From assembly GCA_903927345.1 (NCBI GenBank), contig CAIYMO010000053.1, forward strand, positions 222,479 through 286,478: 64,000 nucleotides of DNA. The letters are read 5' to 3'. A program made the translations under genes and the position numbers. The stretch comes from an uncultured Armatimonadota bacterium (lineage in GTDB: Bacteria > Armatimonadota > Fimbriimonadia > Fimbriimonadales > Fimbriimonadaceae). The notes beneath the pieces were generated by a model. The model did no database searches and was not told the origin of the DNA. It saw only the letters and a list, made by a program, of their open reading frames with translations. Shown here one piece after another: positions 43,334 to 52,692 of the stretch; positions within the stretch are counted from its first letter, which is position 1, and the number at the start of each line of letters is the position of its first letter.

Positions 43334-43705
43334 GTGGATAAAACGCTCAGACACTATCGAATTTACTGCTGGCTGAACATGGCGTGGTACGCCTTTCTAT
43401 GCTTCATCGGCTTCGCTGGACTGCTCCTTGCAAGGGCTGCCGACCCCGAAATCCTCCCCATCGAGTCCCGTGGCACCTTTCAGATGGCCAGCCTGGCTCT
43501 CGTCGTCATGGGAGTCGTGTTTGGATTAGCCAACTACTCATTGATGAGACAACCTCGAACGCAGAAGGCTTATCTTGCGCACCTCATCAACATCTGCCTT
43601 GGCATCAGCACATGCATCCTCGCCCCCTACTGCATCTGGCTTGCGCTCCAATGGCAAAAGCCCGAGGTCAAGGCGTACTTCGACAAGCAAGACTTCAGCC
43701 TCTAG
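43334..43705 (+). CDS. Unknown small membrane protein
   Basis: A 123-residue protein with about three membrane segments (about 16-34, 52-72 and 87-107) in between short polar loops. The GTG at 43334 is chosen because GGGGGAG lies 8 bases before it; an ATG-initiated longer frame begins at 43235 on the opposite side of the divergent region and overlaps the lysine-rich gene, so it is rejected. Function unknown; divergent from the repeat protein. Confidence 0.65.
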   Translation: MDKTLRHYRIYCWLNMAWYAFLCFIGFAGLLLARAADPEILPIESRGTFQMASLALVVMGVVFGLANYSLMRQPRTQKAYLAHLINICLGISTCILAPYCIWLALQWQKPEVKAYFDKQDFSL

Positions 43706-44265
43706 GCATTCAACCAGGCATTGAGGTCGTCGATCTCATCCTCACAAACCCAGTGACCCATGTCATACGCATGAAACGCGTGTCGGTCGCCCATTGGGCT
43801 CAACTCGCTCCGCAGCTGAACGCCATCTCGAAACGGAATGACATCATCAAACTGCCCGTGTGCCTGAAACGCTGTTCCCGGAAATCCGCCTGGCTCCAGC
43901 CCAACCCCTCGCCCGCTCAGCAAAACCGCCTTAGAGAATAGCAAAGGATGCTTTACCATCAGCCCCGCCGTCATCATGGCCCCCTGGCTAAAACCTCCAA
44001 CAATCGTCGTCGCTGGATCCTCTGCCTTCAACAGTTCGGCGACAAGCTCCACCGATTCCCAAAACTGCTCATAGTTCGGCTCGATTCCGATCGGAGAGAA
44101 GGCAATTTCAAACCAGGCAAAGCCGGGCCCGTAGCTCATCGGTGCTCGAAGGCATACAATCTCGAAGCCAGAATCAATCGCTTGCGCTAAGCCAAACATG
44201 TCTTGCTCGTCGCTCCCCAATCCGTGCATCAAGAAAAACTTTCCTTTGCGGTCACCCTGGGACAT
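43702..44265 (-). CDS. Phospholipase/carboxylesterase-type alpha/beta hydrolase
   Basis: A 187-residue esterase-like protein. Motifs: LMHGLGSDEQDMF near the start (oxyanion region), nucleophile in VGGFSQGAMM (GxSxG), a histidine in YDMGHWV and an aspartate in GQFDDVIPF. This is the size and motif set of the small carboxylesterase/LysoPLA family (YpfH-like). The start at the ATG before SQGDRKGKFF was chosen because the upstream extension overlaps the divergent beta-lactamase gene; no strong ribosome-binding site is seen. Substrate unknown. Confidence 0.88.
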   Translation of the reverse strand: MSQGDRKGKFFLMHGLGSDEQDMFGLAQAIDSGFEIVCLRAPMSYGPGFAWFEIAFSPIGIEPNYEQFWESVELVAELLKAEDPATTIVGGFSQGAMMTAGLMVKHPLLFSKAVLLSGRGVGLEPGGFPGTAFQAHGQFDDVIPFRDGVQLRSELSPMGDRHAFHAYDMGHWVCEDEIDDLNAWLNA

Positions 44266-44323
44266 TCGCGAACGTGAGATCAAAGCCACACCTAAAAGTA
44301 TAGAATCTTGATACAATCTGAAC

Positions 44324-45163
44324 GTGCTCAGCCTTGTTGCTTTGATGACTTTTATGCCCCAATCCGGAATTCCAACAGTGATGCAAGACATCGCAAACCG
44401 GGCGCAATCAGCCTTTCCCGGCATCAAACCAACCGATATTGCGATGAGCTATCGCGACCTTGAAACGGACGCGATCATGAGCTACAACGGCAACATCCCG
44501 ATGTACCCCGCAAGCGTCGTCAAGATGTTCTACATGGCATACGCCGAAGAGCTCATCGCCAAGAAAAAGCTGACCCGCAACCCCGAGTTCGACCGCGGAC
44601 TGATCGACATGATCAAGGAGTCGAACAACGACGCGACAGGGCTTATTCTGGATACCATCACCGGCACCACCGGCGGTCCCTCGCTCTCCGAAGGCGAACT
44701 GAAGAAATGGATGGATAAGCGCCAATCCGTCAATAGGTGGCTCAACACAATCGGCATCTCCGGAATCAACGCAAGCCAGAAGACCTGGAACGAAGGCCCA
44801 TATGGACGCGAGCGACAGGGCTACGGACCGAACTTCGAAAAGCGAAACTCCCTAACCGCCGATTCCTGCGTTCAGATGATGACGATGATCATGCGCAAAA
44901 AACTCGCCGGCGCCGATGAAATGCTGGACTTGCTCTCCCGAAAAGCAGGTTCCAAAGATGGCCAAGTAGGTGAGTTCATCGGAGAGTTAGCCCCCAAAGA
45001 AGCCAAACTGTGGTCAAAAGCGGGCTGGACCTCAACCGTCCGACACGACGTAGCCTGCATTGAACTGAACGGGCACAAAAAGGTCTACGCGATCTTCACA
45101 CGTGCGCAAGTCGAGAATCCAAAGCTACTCCAGTGGCTCGCAGCCGAAATGCTAAAGCTCTAA
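44324..45163 (+). CDS. Class A beta-lactamase-fold serine hydrolase
   Basis: A 279-residue protein. S64 and K67 (PASVVKMF) form the SxxK site; S100-N101-N102 (ESNNDATG) replaces the usual SDN; K232-A-G (SKAGWTST) takes the place of KTG. N-terminus is hydrophobic (MLSLVALMTFM). The altered SDN and KTG are common in beta-lactamase-like esterases and DD-peptidase relatives, so resistance activity is not assured. The GTG lies 6 bases after TACAAT, suggesting a leaderless message. Ends 12 bases inside the next convergent gene. Confidence 0.85.
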   Translation: MLSLVALMTFMPQSGIPTVMQDIANRAQSAFPGIKPTDIAMSYRDLETDAIMSYNGNIPMYPASVVKMFYMAYAEELIAKKKLTRNPEFDRGLIDMIKESNNDATGLILDTITGTTGGPSLSEGELKKWMDKRQSVNRWLNTIGISGINASQKTWNEGPYGRERQGYGPNFEKRNSLTADSCVQMMTMIMRKKLAGADEMLDLLSRKAGSKDGQVGEFIGELAPKEAKLWSKAGWTSTVRHDVACIELNGHKKVYAIFTRAQVENPKLLQWLAAEMLKL

Positions 45164-46042
45164 CTGGTCGAACCAAGCCCCAGCCTCGGCATCCGAGCTA
45201 GGCACAACGCCATCGACGAGGAACCACTTCTCGGTATGAACCGCAGTGGAGCCACTTGGACTCACCTTTTGGAGGCACCCTAGACTCTCAACTTCAAGCA
45301 TTCCCTGCTTGGTGTAACTCTCAAAATTGCAACCCATGTCGATGTGACTCGATCCCTTCGGCTGAACATCAAACTGCTTAACAAACGTTTCACCGTGGTT
45401 CGAGTACGCCGCTACTCCTTGGGAAACGTAACTTCCAAACTTGGTGGGATTGGGATCATCAGTCGATCTCAACCGCGCAACCCGCTTCCCCCACGTGTAA
45501 CGAGGATCATCCATCTGAGCGTAAGCCCACAGAACAACGGGCTGAACGGGTAACAGACCCTCGGACTGAGGCCGAACGGGGTGCATAGGAACAACACACT
45601 CTCCGCCTGGATCCATCACGGTAATCGCCCACGGGCAAAGTTCCACATCGTACGCACCGCAATTCAGCAACTGGTGCTCAATCCGAAATCCACCCTGAAT
45701 CGGAGCGACCCGCATCAACTTACGAACAAAGAACTCATCCACGCGAGACGCAAACCGAACCGCCTCCGCTTCTTCGTACACCTCCACGGAATAAGAGTCA
45801 GACGTGTAAGTCTTCGGACGCTCTTCTGGTCCGGTCCAGAGCCGATGCCCTCCGTAAGATCGATACTCTCCGCCGAGCAATCCGCGATGCTCTTCCCGGA
45901 CGAGCAGATGATTCGGACCATCCTCTCGCCCAAAGTAGAGGATTCTTGGTCCGATAACGGTTGTGATGATGAGCTTCAGGCCCTGGTGACGAAACGTCGC
46001 GCAGTTAGAGAAGCCCGCAAAATCCTCGGACTCAAATAGCAC
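45152..46042 (-). CDS. Mutarotase-superfamily-like protein (DUF4380-like)
   Basis: A 296-residue, mostly beta protein of the galactose mutarotase-like fold. Pattern: LIITTVIGPRILYFG, then GGEYRSYGGHRLWTGPEERPKTY, IEHQLLNC and CPWAITVMDPGGECVVP. This recalls DUF4380 and related aldose-epimerase-like proteins that bind sugars. Start is a GTG. Overlaps the convergent beta-lactamase-like gene by 12 bases. Substrate unknown. Confidence 0.75.
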   Translation of the reverse strand: MLFESEDFAGFSNCATFRHQGLKLIITTVIGPRILYFGREDGPNHLLVREEHRGLLGGEYRSYGGHRLWTGPEERPKTYTSDSYSVEVYEEAEAVRFASRVDEFFVRKLMRVAPIQGGFRIEHQLLNCGAYDVELCPWAITVMDPGGECVVPMHPVRPQSEGLLPVQPVVLWAYAQMDDPRYTWGKRVARLRSTDDPNPTKFGSYVSQGVAAYSNHGETFVKQFDVQPKGSSHIDMGCNFESYTKQGMLEVESLGCLQKVSPSGSTAVHTEKWFLVDGVVPSSDAEAGAWFDQLEL

Positions 46043-46051
46043 GAATCCAGC

Positions 46052-49000
46052 TTACTTAAAGCGCCACTGGTAATTGAGTCGACCAACCCAATCGTTTTGA
46101 TTTACCAAGGTCGAATTGGTGTTGTTAAGCCAACCCTGGTTCGTCAGAGCGAGGCTGAACACCTGATTCGAAGAAGCCTTTTGCTCAAAGGTCAGACCGA
46201 ATCGGACATAGTCCTGTCGGTTGCCCGCCAAATCACTCTGCTCAATTCCATAGAAGAAGCTGAGCGGAGAACCGGAACGCTGGTTCAACACCAAGTTAAA
46301 TCCAGCAGTTCGTCGAATACTTCGGATCGCATCATCGATCAATTCGTCGAACTGACCACCCAGAGTGAACTCCTTGTTCGCTGTGTAGTCCATTCGCCAC
46401 GTGTTGCGTCGCTGGGCAAGCGGCTGAGTACCGAGAACGATATTCGGGTTTGCTGGTCCCTCAGGGTTCGTCTGAATCTGGTTCGAAAGCGTGAATCCTT
46501 TGATTCCCTTGTAATCAACCTTATAGTCGCGGATCGCGTATTCCTGATTCGTAGGAAGCACGCGCTGCTTGTAGCTCATCGAAGCCGCCAAAGGAGCCTT
46601 TCCGGACGTGTCGGTGTTCAGCTTGTACGTTCGGTCAACTGCACGGCTACCCGTCTGATCAACTTGACCTCGGTAGTTCATACCAAAGCCGTACTTGCCG
46701 ACTTTCGATTCGAAGGAAGAAGTGACGTCCTCTCGCAACCAGCGGGAGTTATCCGAGGCCATGTAGCTGTTCAGGCTGAACTTAGAATCCTTCAGGAATC
46801 CAAGCGAGAACGGCTTGGTCGTTTGAAGCGAAGCACTGCTGAACGCTTGTGCTCGGCCAGCTTGCTCGTCCCAAGTGTTGGTTCCGTTTTGGAACCCAAG
46901 CATCGTTCCGTTGACGTTTGCACCGGCAACGCCACCGAGCGCCTGCTCAGCTGCAATGCGGTTGGCATCCTGACCGAACGAAACACTGCTCGACCCAAAT
47001 CCAGCGTTGTCGCCGTTAAGCTGTCGGACATATCCGTATGAAGCTCGAATACCTTTACCAAAATCAAACCAGACGCCGTAGTCGCGCTTAACCTCATTTC
47101 GATCCGAAGAACCTCGGTCGATATTGGTATCGGTTACGCTCACACCAACATTCTTTGCGATCTTCGTCGAAAGTGAGTTGCTGTTGACATCCTCTTTACC
47201 GCCATCCTCAAACGCAGTTCGTGTCTGCTCGGTACGGAAACTCGTGTTCCCCGTCAGCTTGGTTTCGATCGCAACGGTAGTCCGGTTCGAATCGTGGGCG
47301 CTGTTCTGCGAACCGTCGTTATCGCGCTTCTCGCTCGTAATGCTTAGACTCTGATTCCCGAATCGCTTGCTAAGGCTGACTCGCTCCATGTTCGCCGCAA
47401 ACAGCGTACTGGTCGACTGCTTGGCCATCTGCGATGACTTAGCATAATCGACTTGCAAGGTCGGATCAAGCGCCATGGAGAACATGAGGGCGTCGCTAGC
47501 CCGCAACTCCTCAGTCGCATCTCGATATGCAGAAGAAGCTGAGTACTCAAACCGAATGTTCTTCAGCGCATTGAACTTGACTCGGCTATCCTTCTGCGAG
47601 AATCCAGACAGCGAGTTCATCATGTCGCGCTGGGAATCGACGAGTCCCATCACGTTAAAGCCTTGATCGACGTTGCGAAGGTTGTAATCAACCTCCAAGC
47701 CCTGGCTTCGGTACGACAAGTTCGTTCGCCCGGCTCCAGTTCCGTCCTTCTCAGCAGACATCGTGGAGAAGTTGAACGTTTGCCCCTTGCTCATTTGCAT
47801 GGCGAGGTTAAGATCTGTTCGAGAAATACCGCTGAGCAAGCCAAGTTGCTGCTGCTCGTAAGGCATCAATCGTGAAATTTCGTTGAACGCAGTTCCGGTA
47901 TTCAGCTTTCGCATACTGAACTGCAAGTTCTTTCCGACCACATTGGCCGAGTGAATTGACGCGCTGTCTTTCGCCCCGGTCACCTTGACCTGGTTAACGT
48001 TTAGAGTCCCGCCCTTCAGAGCAGTGTTGAAACTCGCGCCATCGCGCTGGATTCCGCTTGAACCCAGGAATGCCTGACGATCAGCCGGTTGCAAGCCAGC
48101 GTTAGGGCCGTACATGCCCGCCACCGCTCGCATATGAGAGTCAATCTCACCAGGTTGCATGGAACCAAGCCGATTGAAAGTCTTATCCGATCCGCGCGAT
48201 CCAAGGTTAAGCGCCCACGTCTTTCCAGAAACCGCAATATCGCTCGCATCAAACGATCCAACGCCGTTATCAATCGAACTCTTGTTGTAGGTCAGGTTGA
48301 GACCTTTACCAATGATTCCCTTCGTAAGAGCGGCCGACTGACGCTTAAGGCCAGCTTCGAGACCAAATGCCCCACGTTCCGCTTCGAAGCGGTTGAATCC
48401 AGAGTCCACAGCCTGGGTCCCCATCTCAAAAGCCCAGTTCTTTGAATCCAAAGAGACCTTTTGCTTCTCGATGCCCTTGTTACGCTCGAAATCTTGAACC
48501 CGCGAGCCCTCATAACCAAGCGACAAGAATTTGGACTTGAATCCAGCAGACTCAGCGGTTCGGCTAATGCCTTGCGAAACCTGAAGGCGCTGCCAATCAG
48601 CAACTCCGAGATCCTTAAATCGATTAAATCCGCGCTCGACGGACTCCTTGTTCTGCGAGTACGAGAAACCACCCGAGCCAACTGAGTACGAGCTAACCGA
48701 GATACCCTTTTCCTGATCCAGAACCTGATTCTGGGTTCCACTAAACTTAAACGAGCCGACCTTCAAGCCTTCGGCGCCGAAGCCGTTTCGCTTCAATCCA
48801 CGCTCTCGACTAAAGGCTGCGATCTGCTGATCGGTGTAGCCCGCATCCTTAACCGCATTGAATCCGGTGAAGTTCTTGCTGACATCCTGGAGGTCCGCAG
48901 TAATGCTTCCGCCAGCAAAGCTAGATCGGAATGCCTGGACGAGGAACGAAGAGCTCCCTGTCTCCGAAGTTAGGTTTCCGCCTTTGGCACCGTCATACGA

Positions 49001-49585
49001 CAGTCCAGCACCGACGCCTTCCTCAGTCCGCGACCCCGCGAAGTAAGCGCCAGCAAGTCCAAGCCCGCCACCCGAGAACGAGTTACGTGTGCCGTAAATA
49101 TTGGACCGCATGACCTTACCGTCAGCAGTACGCTCCAATTGGCCAAAGCCTAGCCGGAATGGCATTGAGGAACCGAGAAGATTGAACTTCATCGGAGCAA
49201 CGCCCATCGCCGCCGAACCCGAGTCGACCTTCTTCTTACCGTCGTAGCGGTAGGAAACGGTCAAGGAATCTCCATCCTTTACCGAGCGATTGACATAAAC
49301 CACGCCAACTGAATAGTCGAATGAGTAGTCGAGACCTGGCTTGAGCCGAACTCCATTAAGGGTAACAACTTCAGTTCCATTAAGAACTGATCCGAACCGG
49401 AGCGGGGCGCCAAGACCACTACTGCTCAAACGGATGATATCGACCGCAGGAGTGCCGCCGATTTCGGTAGTTGAGTTAGAAACATTCGCCTTCTCGTTGA
49501 AGGTGAGGGGCGCAACAACCTGTGCTACCGCCGTAAGCGGTAAAGCCATCGTGGCTAGGGCGATTGTCCTCCGTGCGTTTTTCAT
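46052..49585 (-). CDS. Giant repeat-containing outer-membrane beta-barrel-like protein
   Basis: A 1177-residue exported protein with signal peptide MKNARRTIALATMALPLTAVAQ, a small beta domain (about 40-115), and then a long chain of strands built on a recurring unit: a DxGFN or TFN/TAFN motif, a helix-like stretch, then GISR or GI.R (for example GFNRFKDLGVADWQRLQVSQGISR, seen about six to seven times up to residue about 750). The C-terminal part (about 750-1177) has alternating aromatic residues typical of barrels and ends YQWRFK. Likely sits in the outer membrane. A GGAG is 8 bases before the ATG. Confidence 0.8.
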   Translation of the reverse strand: MKNARRTIALATMALPLTAVAQVVAPLTFNEKANVSNSTTEIGGTPAVDIIRLSSSGLGAPLRFGSVLNGTEVVTLNGVRLKPGLDYSFDYSVGVVYVNRSVKDGDSLTVSYRYDGKKKVDSGSAAMGVAPMKFNLLGSSMPFRLGFGQLERTADGKVMRSNIYGTRNSFSGGGLGLAGAYFAGSRTEEGVGAGLSYDGAKGGNLTSETGSSSFLVQAFRSSFAGGSITADLQDVSKNFTGFNAVKDAGYTDQQIAAFSRERGLKRNGFGAEGLKVGSFKFSGTQNQVLDQEKGISVSSYSVGSGGFSYSQNKESVERGFNRFKDLGVADWQRLQVSQGISRTAESAGFKSKFLSLGYEGSRVQDFERNKGIEKQKVSLDSKNWAFEMGTQAVDSGFNRFEAERGAFGLEAGLKRQSAALTKGIIGKGLNLTYNKSSIDNGVGSFDASDIAVSGKTWALNLGSRGSDKTFNRLGSMQPGEIDSHMRAVAGMYGPNAGLQPADRQAFLGSSGIQRDGASFNTALKGGTLNVNQVKVTGAKDSASIHSANVVGKNLQFSMRKLNTGTAFNEISRLMPYEQQQLGLLSGISRTDLNLAMQMSKGQTFNFSTMSAEKDGTGAGRTNLSYRSQGLEVDYNLRNVDQGFNVMGLVDSQRDMMNSLSGFSQKDSRVKFNALKNIRFEYSASSAYRDATEELRASDALMFSMALDPTLQVDYAKSSQMAKQSTSTLFAANMERVSLSKRFGNQSLSITSEKRDNDGSQNSAHDSNRTTVAIETKLTGNTSFRTEQTRTAFEDGGKEDVNSNSLSTKIAKNVGVSVTDTNIDRGSSDRNEVKRDYGVWFDFGKGIRASYGYVRQLNGDNAGFGSSSVSFGQDANRIAAEQALGGVAGANVNGTMLGFQNGTNTWDEQAGRAQAFSSASLQTTKPFSLGFLKDSKFSLNSYMASDNSRWLREDVTSSFESKVGKYGFGMNYRGQVDQTGSRAVDRTYKLNTDTSGKAPLAASMSYKQRVLPTNQEYAIRDYKVDYKGIKGFTLSNQIQTNPEGPANPNIVLGTQPLAQRRNTWRMDYTANKEFTLGGQFDELIDDAIRSIRRTAGFNLVLNQRSGSPLSFFYGIEQSDLAGNRQDYVRFGLTFEQKASSNQVFSLALTNQGWLNNTNSTLVNQNDWVGRLNYQWRFK

Positions 49586-49625
49586 CTGGACGTCTCCAAG
49601 ATGAGTCTCCTCGACTGCGAGTTTC

Positions 49626-49664
49626 CTCTCCTTAGATTATAGCGGAGATTTCCGCTCTCCTTAG
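49626..49664 (-). promoter_or_regulatory. Direct repeats, hairpin and -10 box before the giant gene
   Basis: On the minus strand CTAAGGAGAG occurs twice (49664-49655 and 49635-49626). Between them lie AGCGGA/TCCGCT arms (49641-49646, 49651-49656) and TATAAT (49641-49636). The -35 is unclear. Start codon is 41 bases downstream of the near repeat. Confidence 0.5.
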
Positions 49665-49786
49665 TTCAAACGTCCATACAATTAACAGGTTTCACCCGTT
49701 TTCAGATGTTTTTCATTAAGTTGGCACGGGGTTATGGAAGAAATAGCCCGGAGGGAGCTTTGGGCAACAGCTCAAAACAACGAAAG

Positions 49787-49960
49787 ATGACGGATAACGG
49801 AATGGTTCAATTGATTCTGACGCACGACGAGGCGACAGATTTGTTCTTCCGATGCCTCCGGTCGCCAGACGAAGACAACCCCCTCTCCGAGCTCGTCCTG
49901 AGCAAGCTCGCAAGAGCGATCGCAGAATCCTCTGAAGACGATCTTCGCATGTCCGCATAA
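49787..49960 (+). CDS. Unknown small protein (57 residues)
   Basis: Starts MTDNGMVQLILTHDEATDL and contains helices with SELVLSKLARAIAES. Acidic, cytoplasmic. The start is uncertain: a TTG at 49760 has a strong GGAGGGA 3 bases before it but gives a short spacer; the ATG at 49787 is used here. It lies between a large divergent gene and the convergent rmuC. No family recognised. Confidence 0.5.
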   Translation: MTDNGMVQLILTHDEATDLFFRCLRSPDEDNPLSELVLSKLARAIAESSEDDLRMSA

Positions 49961-49974
49961 CGAGCGCCGAGGAA

Positions 49975-51471
49975 CTACTCCTCGTCTTCATCGAACTGGA
50001 GAGTCGGAACGATCTCCGCTTCCAGTACTGCATTCACAGGCAATTCCAGCACTTCGCGACTGTCGCCCTCAGGGAGCTGCTTCGATGTCTTCACCCCAAG
50101 CTTTTTGAGCTTCGTGGTCTTCGGAAGAACGCTTCGATTCAGTGATCCCATCGCCTTGTCAAATCGAGTCGTGGCAGAATCCAGCCCCTTCTTGATTCCC
50201 TCAAAGTGCTCCATAAACGTCGCCACGCCGTCGTAAAGATCGCCACCAATCTTTGCAATCTCAAGCGCACTCTCAAACGCAGCCTGCTTCCGCATACCCT
50301 CAGCCACAACGCGCAACAACGTGAACAAGTTAATCGGGCTCGCCAAAATCACGTTTCGATCGAACGAGTAGTGGATCAAGTCCGCATCCTCCCGAATCGC
50401 CGCGTGATAAGCAGCTTCGTTCGGGATAAACAGGATCACCATGTCCAGCGACGAACCAAACTCCTTTGAGTACTCCTTCGCCGCAAGCTTCTTGATCGTT
50501 TCCCGCACCTGAGATGCATGAGCCCGCAGCCGCTCCGTCCGCACAACCGGATCGTCCGCCGCACTTGCCTCTTCGTACGCACTCCAGATGTTCTTCGCGT
50601 CGATAATGATCTTGCCCGACGTCCCAACACTGACGACCATATCTGGCCGTTTGTTGCCGTCCTCCGTTGACTTGTGATCTTGCAGTGTGAAGTGGATACC
50701 TTCTTTCAGCCCCGCTTGCTCCGCAATTGAAATCAGCACCTCTTCGCCGTATGAACCTCGGATTTCAGGGCGCCGCAGAGCGTTCGAGAGGGTCGAGGTC
50801 GTCTTGAGCAAACTCGAGATCTGGGTCGTAAGCTCCGCGTAAGATGAGGTTCGCTCTTTCTCGATCTGCTGAGTGTGCTCGCTCAGCCGACCCAAAGTCT
50901 CCTTCATCGGCGTCAGTAGCTGGTCAATCTCCTTCTGCGAAACTTGCCGCGCGTCCTTAAACTTGCTCTCCGCCACTTCCAAGAAGCTCTGCTGAGCCTG
51001 CGCGAGCGCCTGTTTAGACAAAGCTGCAAACGAGTCTTCAAGCTGCTTTTTGTCTTCCGAGAACTGCTTCCTTTGCCGCTCCAAGGCGTCTTCACGCTCT
51101 CGAATCAACGCCTCTCGGCTCTGGATCTTCAGCTCAAAACCCTGGATCTCTAAATTCGACTGCTCGTTTGCCGCGCGAAGGTTCTCCACCTCACCCTGCA
51201 ACGTCGTGGCCGATGCCTTAGCCGCACCGAGAGAATCCCGGAGCGCACTCACCTCGCCCTCCAAAGGCAAGACGGTGTTCAACTTCTGCTGAACCTGCTC
51301 CTTTTCCGCCGAGGCCTTGTCCGCGGCCGACTTAGCATCGGAAAGGCGCTCATCGTACGATCGAACCAAACCATCGATCCGACTCTTAGAAAGGAAAAAC
51401 GCCGCCGCAAAGCCGACGACAAGAGCCACCAAAGCGACAATTAATAGCATCAAAGACCCATCACCAGACAT
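49975..51471 (-). CDS. rmuC: DNA recombination protein RmuC
   Basis: A 498-residue protein with an N-terminal membrane anchor (LMLLIVALVALVVGFAAAFFL), a long coiled coil (about 25-200) and the RmuC nuclease-like domain (about 230-430; RGSYGEEVLISIAEQAGL, then RPDMVVSVGTSGKIIIDAKN, and VILFIPNEAAYHAAIRE). RmuC proteins limit inversion recombination in E. coli. Single gene here, followed on the same strand by a glycosyltransferase gene upstream. Confidence 0.93.
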   Translation of the reverse strand: MSGDGSLMLLIVALVALVVGFAAAFFLSKSRIDGLVRSYDERLSDAKSAADKASAEKEQVQQKLNTVLPLEGEVSALRDSLGAAKASATTLQGEVENLRAANEQSNLEIQGFELKIQSREALIREREDALERQRKQFSEDKKQLEDSFAALSKQALAQAQQSFLEVAESKFKDARQVSQKEIDQLLTPMKETLGRLSEHTQQIEKERTSSYAELTTQISSLLKTTSTLSNALRRPEIRGSYGEEVLISIAEQAGLKEGIHFTLQDHKSTEDGNKRPDMVVSVGTSGKIIIDAKNIWSAYEEASAADDPVVRTERLRAHASQVRETIKKLAAKEYSKEFGSSLDMVILFIPNEAAYHAAIREDADLIHYSFDRNVILASPINLFTLLRVVAEGMRKQAAFESALEIAKIGGDLYDGVATFMEHFEGIKKGLDSATTRFDKAMGSLNRSVLPKTTKLKKLGVKTSKQLPEGDSREVLELPVNAVLEAEIVPTLQFDEDEE

Positions 51472-51480
51472 AGAACACGT

Positions 51481-52671
51481 TTACAGACGTCTAGTACTCT
51501 CCGAAAGATGCGCATCAAGTCTCAGGGTTGCAGAATTTAGGCTCCATTGAGACCGCAAACCATCAATCTTCTCCAGAGCCCTCGCACGATTCGCCGCCGG
51601 CTCCGCCAACACCCGAGTCACCATTTCCGCGATCGAAGCTGGCGTCGGGTCAGCCAAGAACCCGATATCCTGCATCGTCTCACGTAAACCTCCCTCGCGA
51701 ACCGTGACCACCGAGGCACCACACGCCGCCGCCTCAAGCGGAACGTAACCAAACGGTTCCAAACGTGGAACGTACAGAACGCAACCCGCCCTCTGCATCA
51801 ATCCGACCAACTCCGCATCTGAAATCAGGAACTTCCATTCCAGATCAACACCTTGCTTGTTCGCAAGCGCATCCAGTGAGGCCTTATACGTCTCATCCGT
51901 ATAGTTCCCCACCCAAACTAGCTTCGGCTTTGCACCTTGAATCGCCCCAATCCCCCGAATCGCAAGTTCCAATCGCTTCGGAGTAGCAATCGCTCCTACC
52001 CCCAGCACGAACTCCTCCCGAGGCGCATTCCCAGGCGAAAACGTCTCAAAATCCACGCCGAGATAGCAGACCTGAGCGTTCAGTCCGTACACCTTCGCGA
52101 CCGACTCTGCCGAGAAGTAGCTGTTCGCCAGAATTCGGTCGTAAGACTTCGCATTCTCCAGTTCAGCGAGCGCCTGTCGCCGCAGAGCAACCATATCAAA
52201 AACTCCGCGAAGCCGTCGCCGCCAAGACGCTCCCTCTTCGGGGCCAAGCCAAGCCAATCGAGGCAATGCCTCATACAAAAAGCGGTTTGGCTCCTGCAAA
52301 TAAAGCAGCTTCGGCCCCTTGAAGTAACGCCCGATGAACGGCGAATGATACTGGCAGCAGGTGTTGGCAAATAAAACATCAAACCCCTGCATCTGTTCGG
52401 CGCAAATCTGAGAATGCCGCTCCATCGCCTTCATCGCCAGCGTTGGTCGGGCGATGTGTTTGATCACCCGTTTGACATAAGAAGATTCGTCCCCGATGAT
52501 CCCTGCCTCAACCTCGTGCTCCTCACAAGGCATCTTCATCCACTCAGGGTTCGGAACCGGGGGCCGCCAGCATTCGACATGATGACCCAACCCCACAAGA
52601 CCTTTCACATGGTCATGGAGTGCCCGCCTCGCGCCCCCAGTGGGAAGGTTCGACCACACAGCGATCTTCAT
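51481..52671 (-). CDS. Glycosyltransferase family 4-type
   Basis: A 396-residue GT-B glycosyltransferase. N-terminal Rossmann half starts KIAVWSNLPTGGARRALHDHVKGL, and the C-terminal half carries the EX7E region as RLEPFGYVPLEAAACGASVVTV, where E and the second E interact with the nucleotide sugar. Such enzymes add sugars in cell-envelope polysaccharide synthesis; the donor is unknown. Starts at the ATG before KIAVW. Lies back to back with a second glycosyltransferase. Confidence 0.92.
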   Translation of the reverse strand: MKIAVWSNLPTGGARRALHDHVKGLVGLGHHVECWRPPVPNPEWMKMPCEEHEVEAGIIGDESSYVKRVIKHIARPTLAMKAMERHSQICAEQMQGFDVLFANTCCQYHSPFIGRYFKGPKLLYLQEPNRFLYEALPRLAWLGPEEGASWRRRLRGVFDMVALRRQALAELENAKSYDRILANSYFSAESVAKVYGLNAQVCYLGVDFETFSPGNAPREEFVLGVGAIATPKRLELAIRGIGAIQGAKPKLVWVGNYTDETYKASLDALANKQGVDLEWKFLISDAELVGLMQRAGCVLYVPRLEPFGYVPLEAAACGASVVTVREGGLRETMQDIGFLADPTPASIAEMVTRVLAEPAANRARALEKIDGLRSQWSLNSATLRLDAHLSESTRRL

Positions 52672-52692
52672 TTTGTGTGCCAACATTACCCC

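Noticed and set aside
52414..52692. 93-residue extension of the second glycosyltransferase
   Set aside because: Antisense to the first glycosyltransferase; Rossmann start fits the GTG at 52693.
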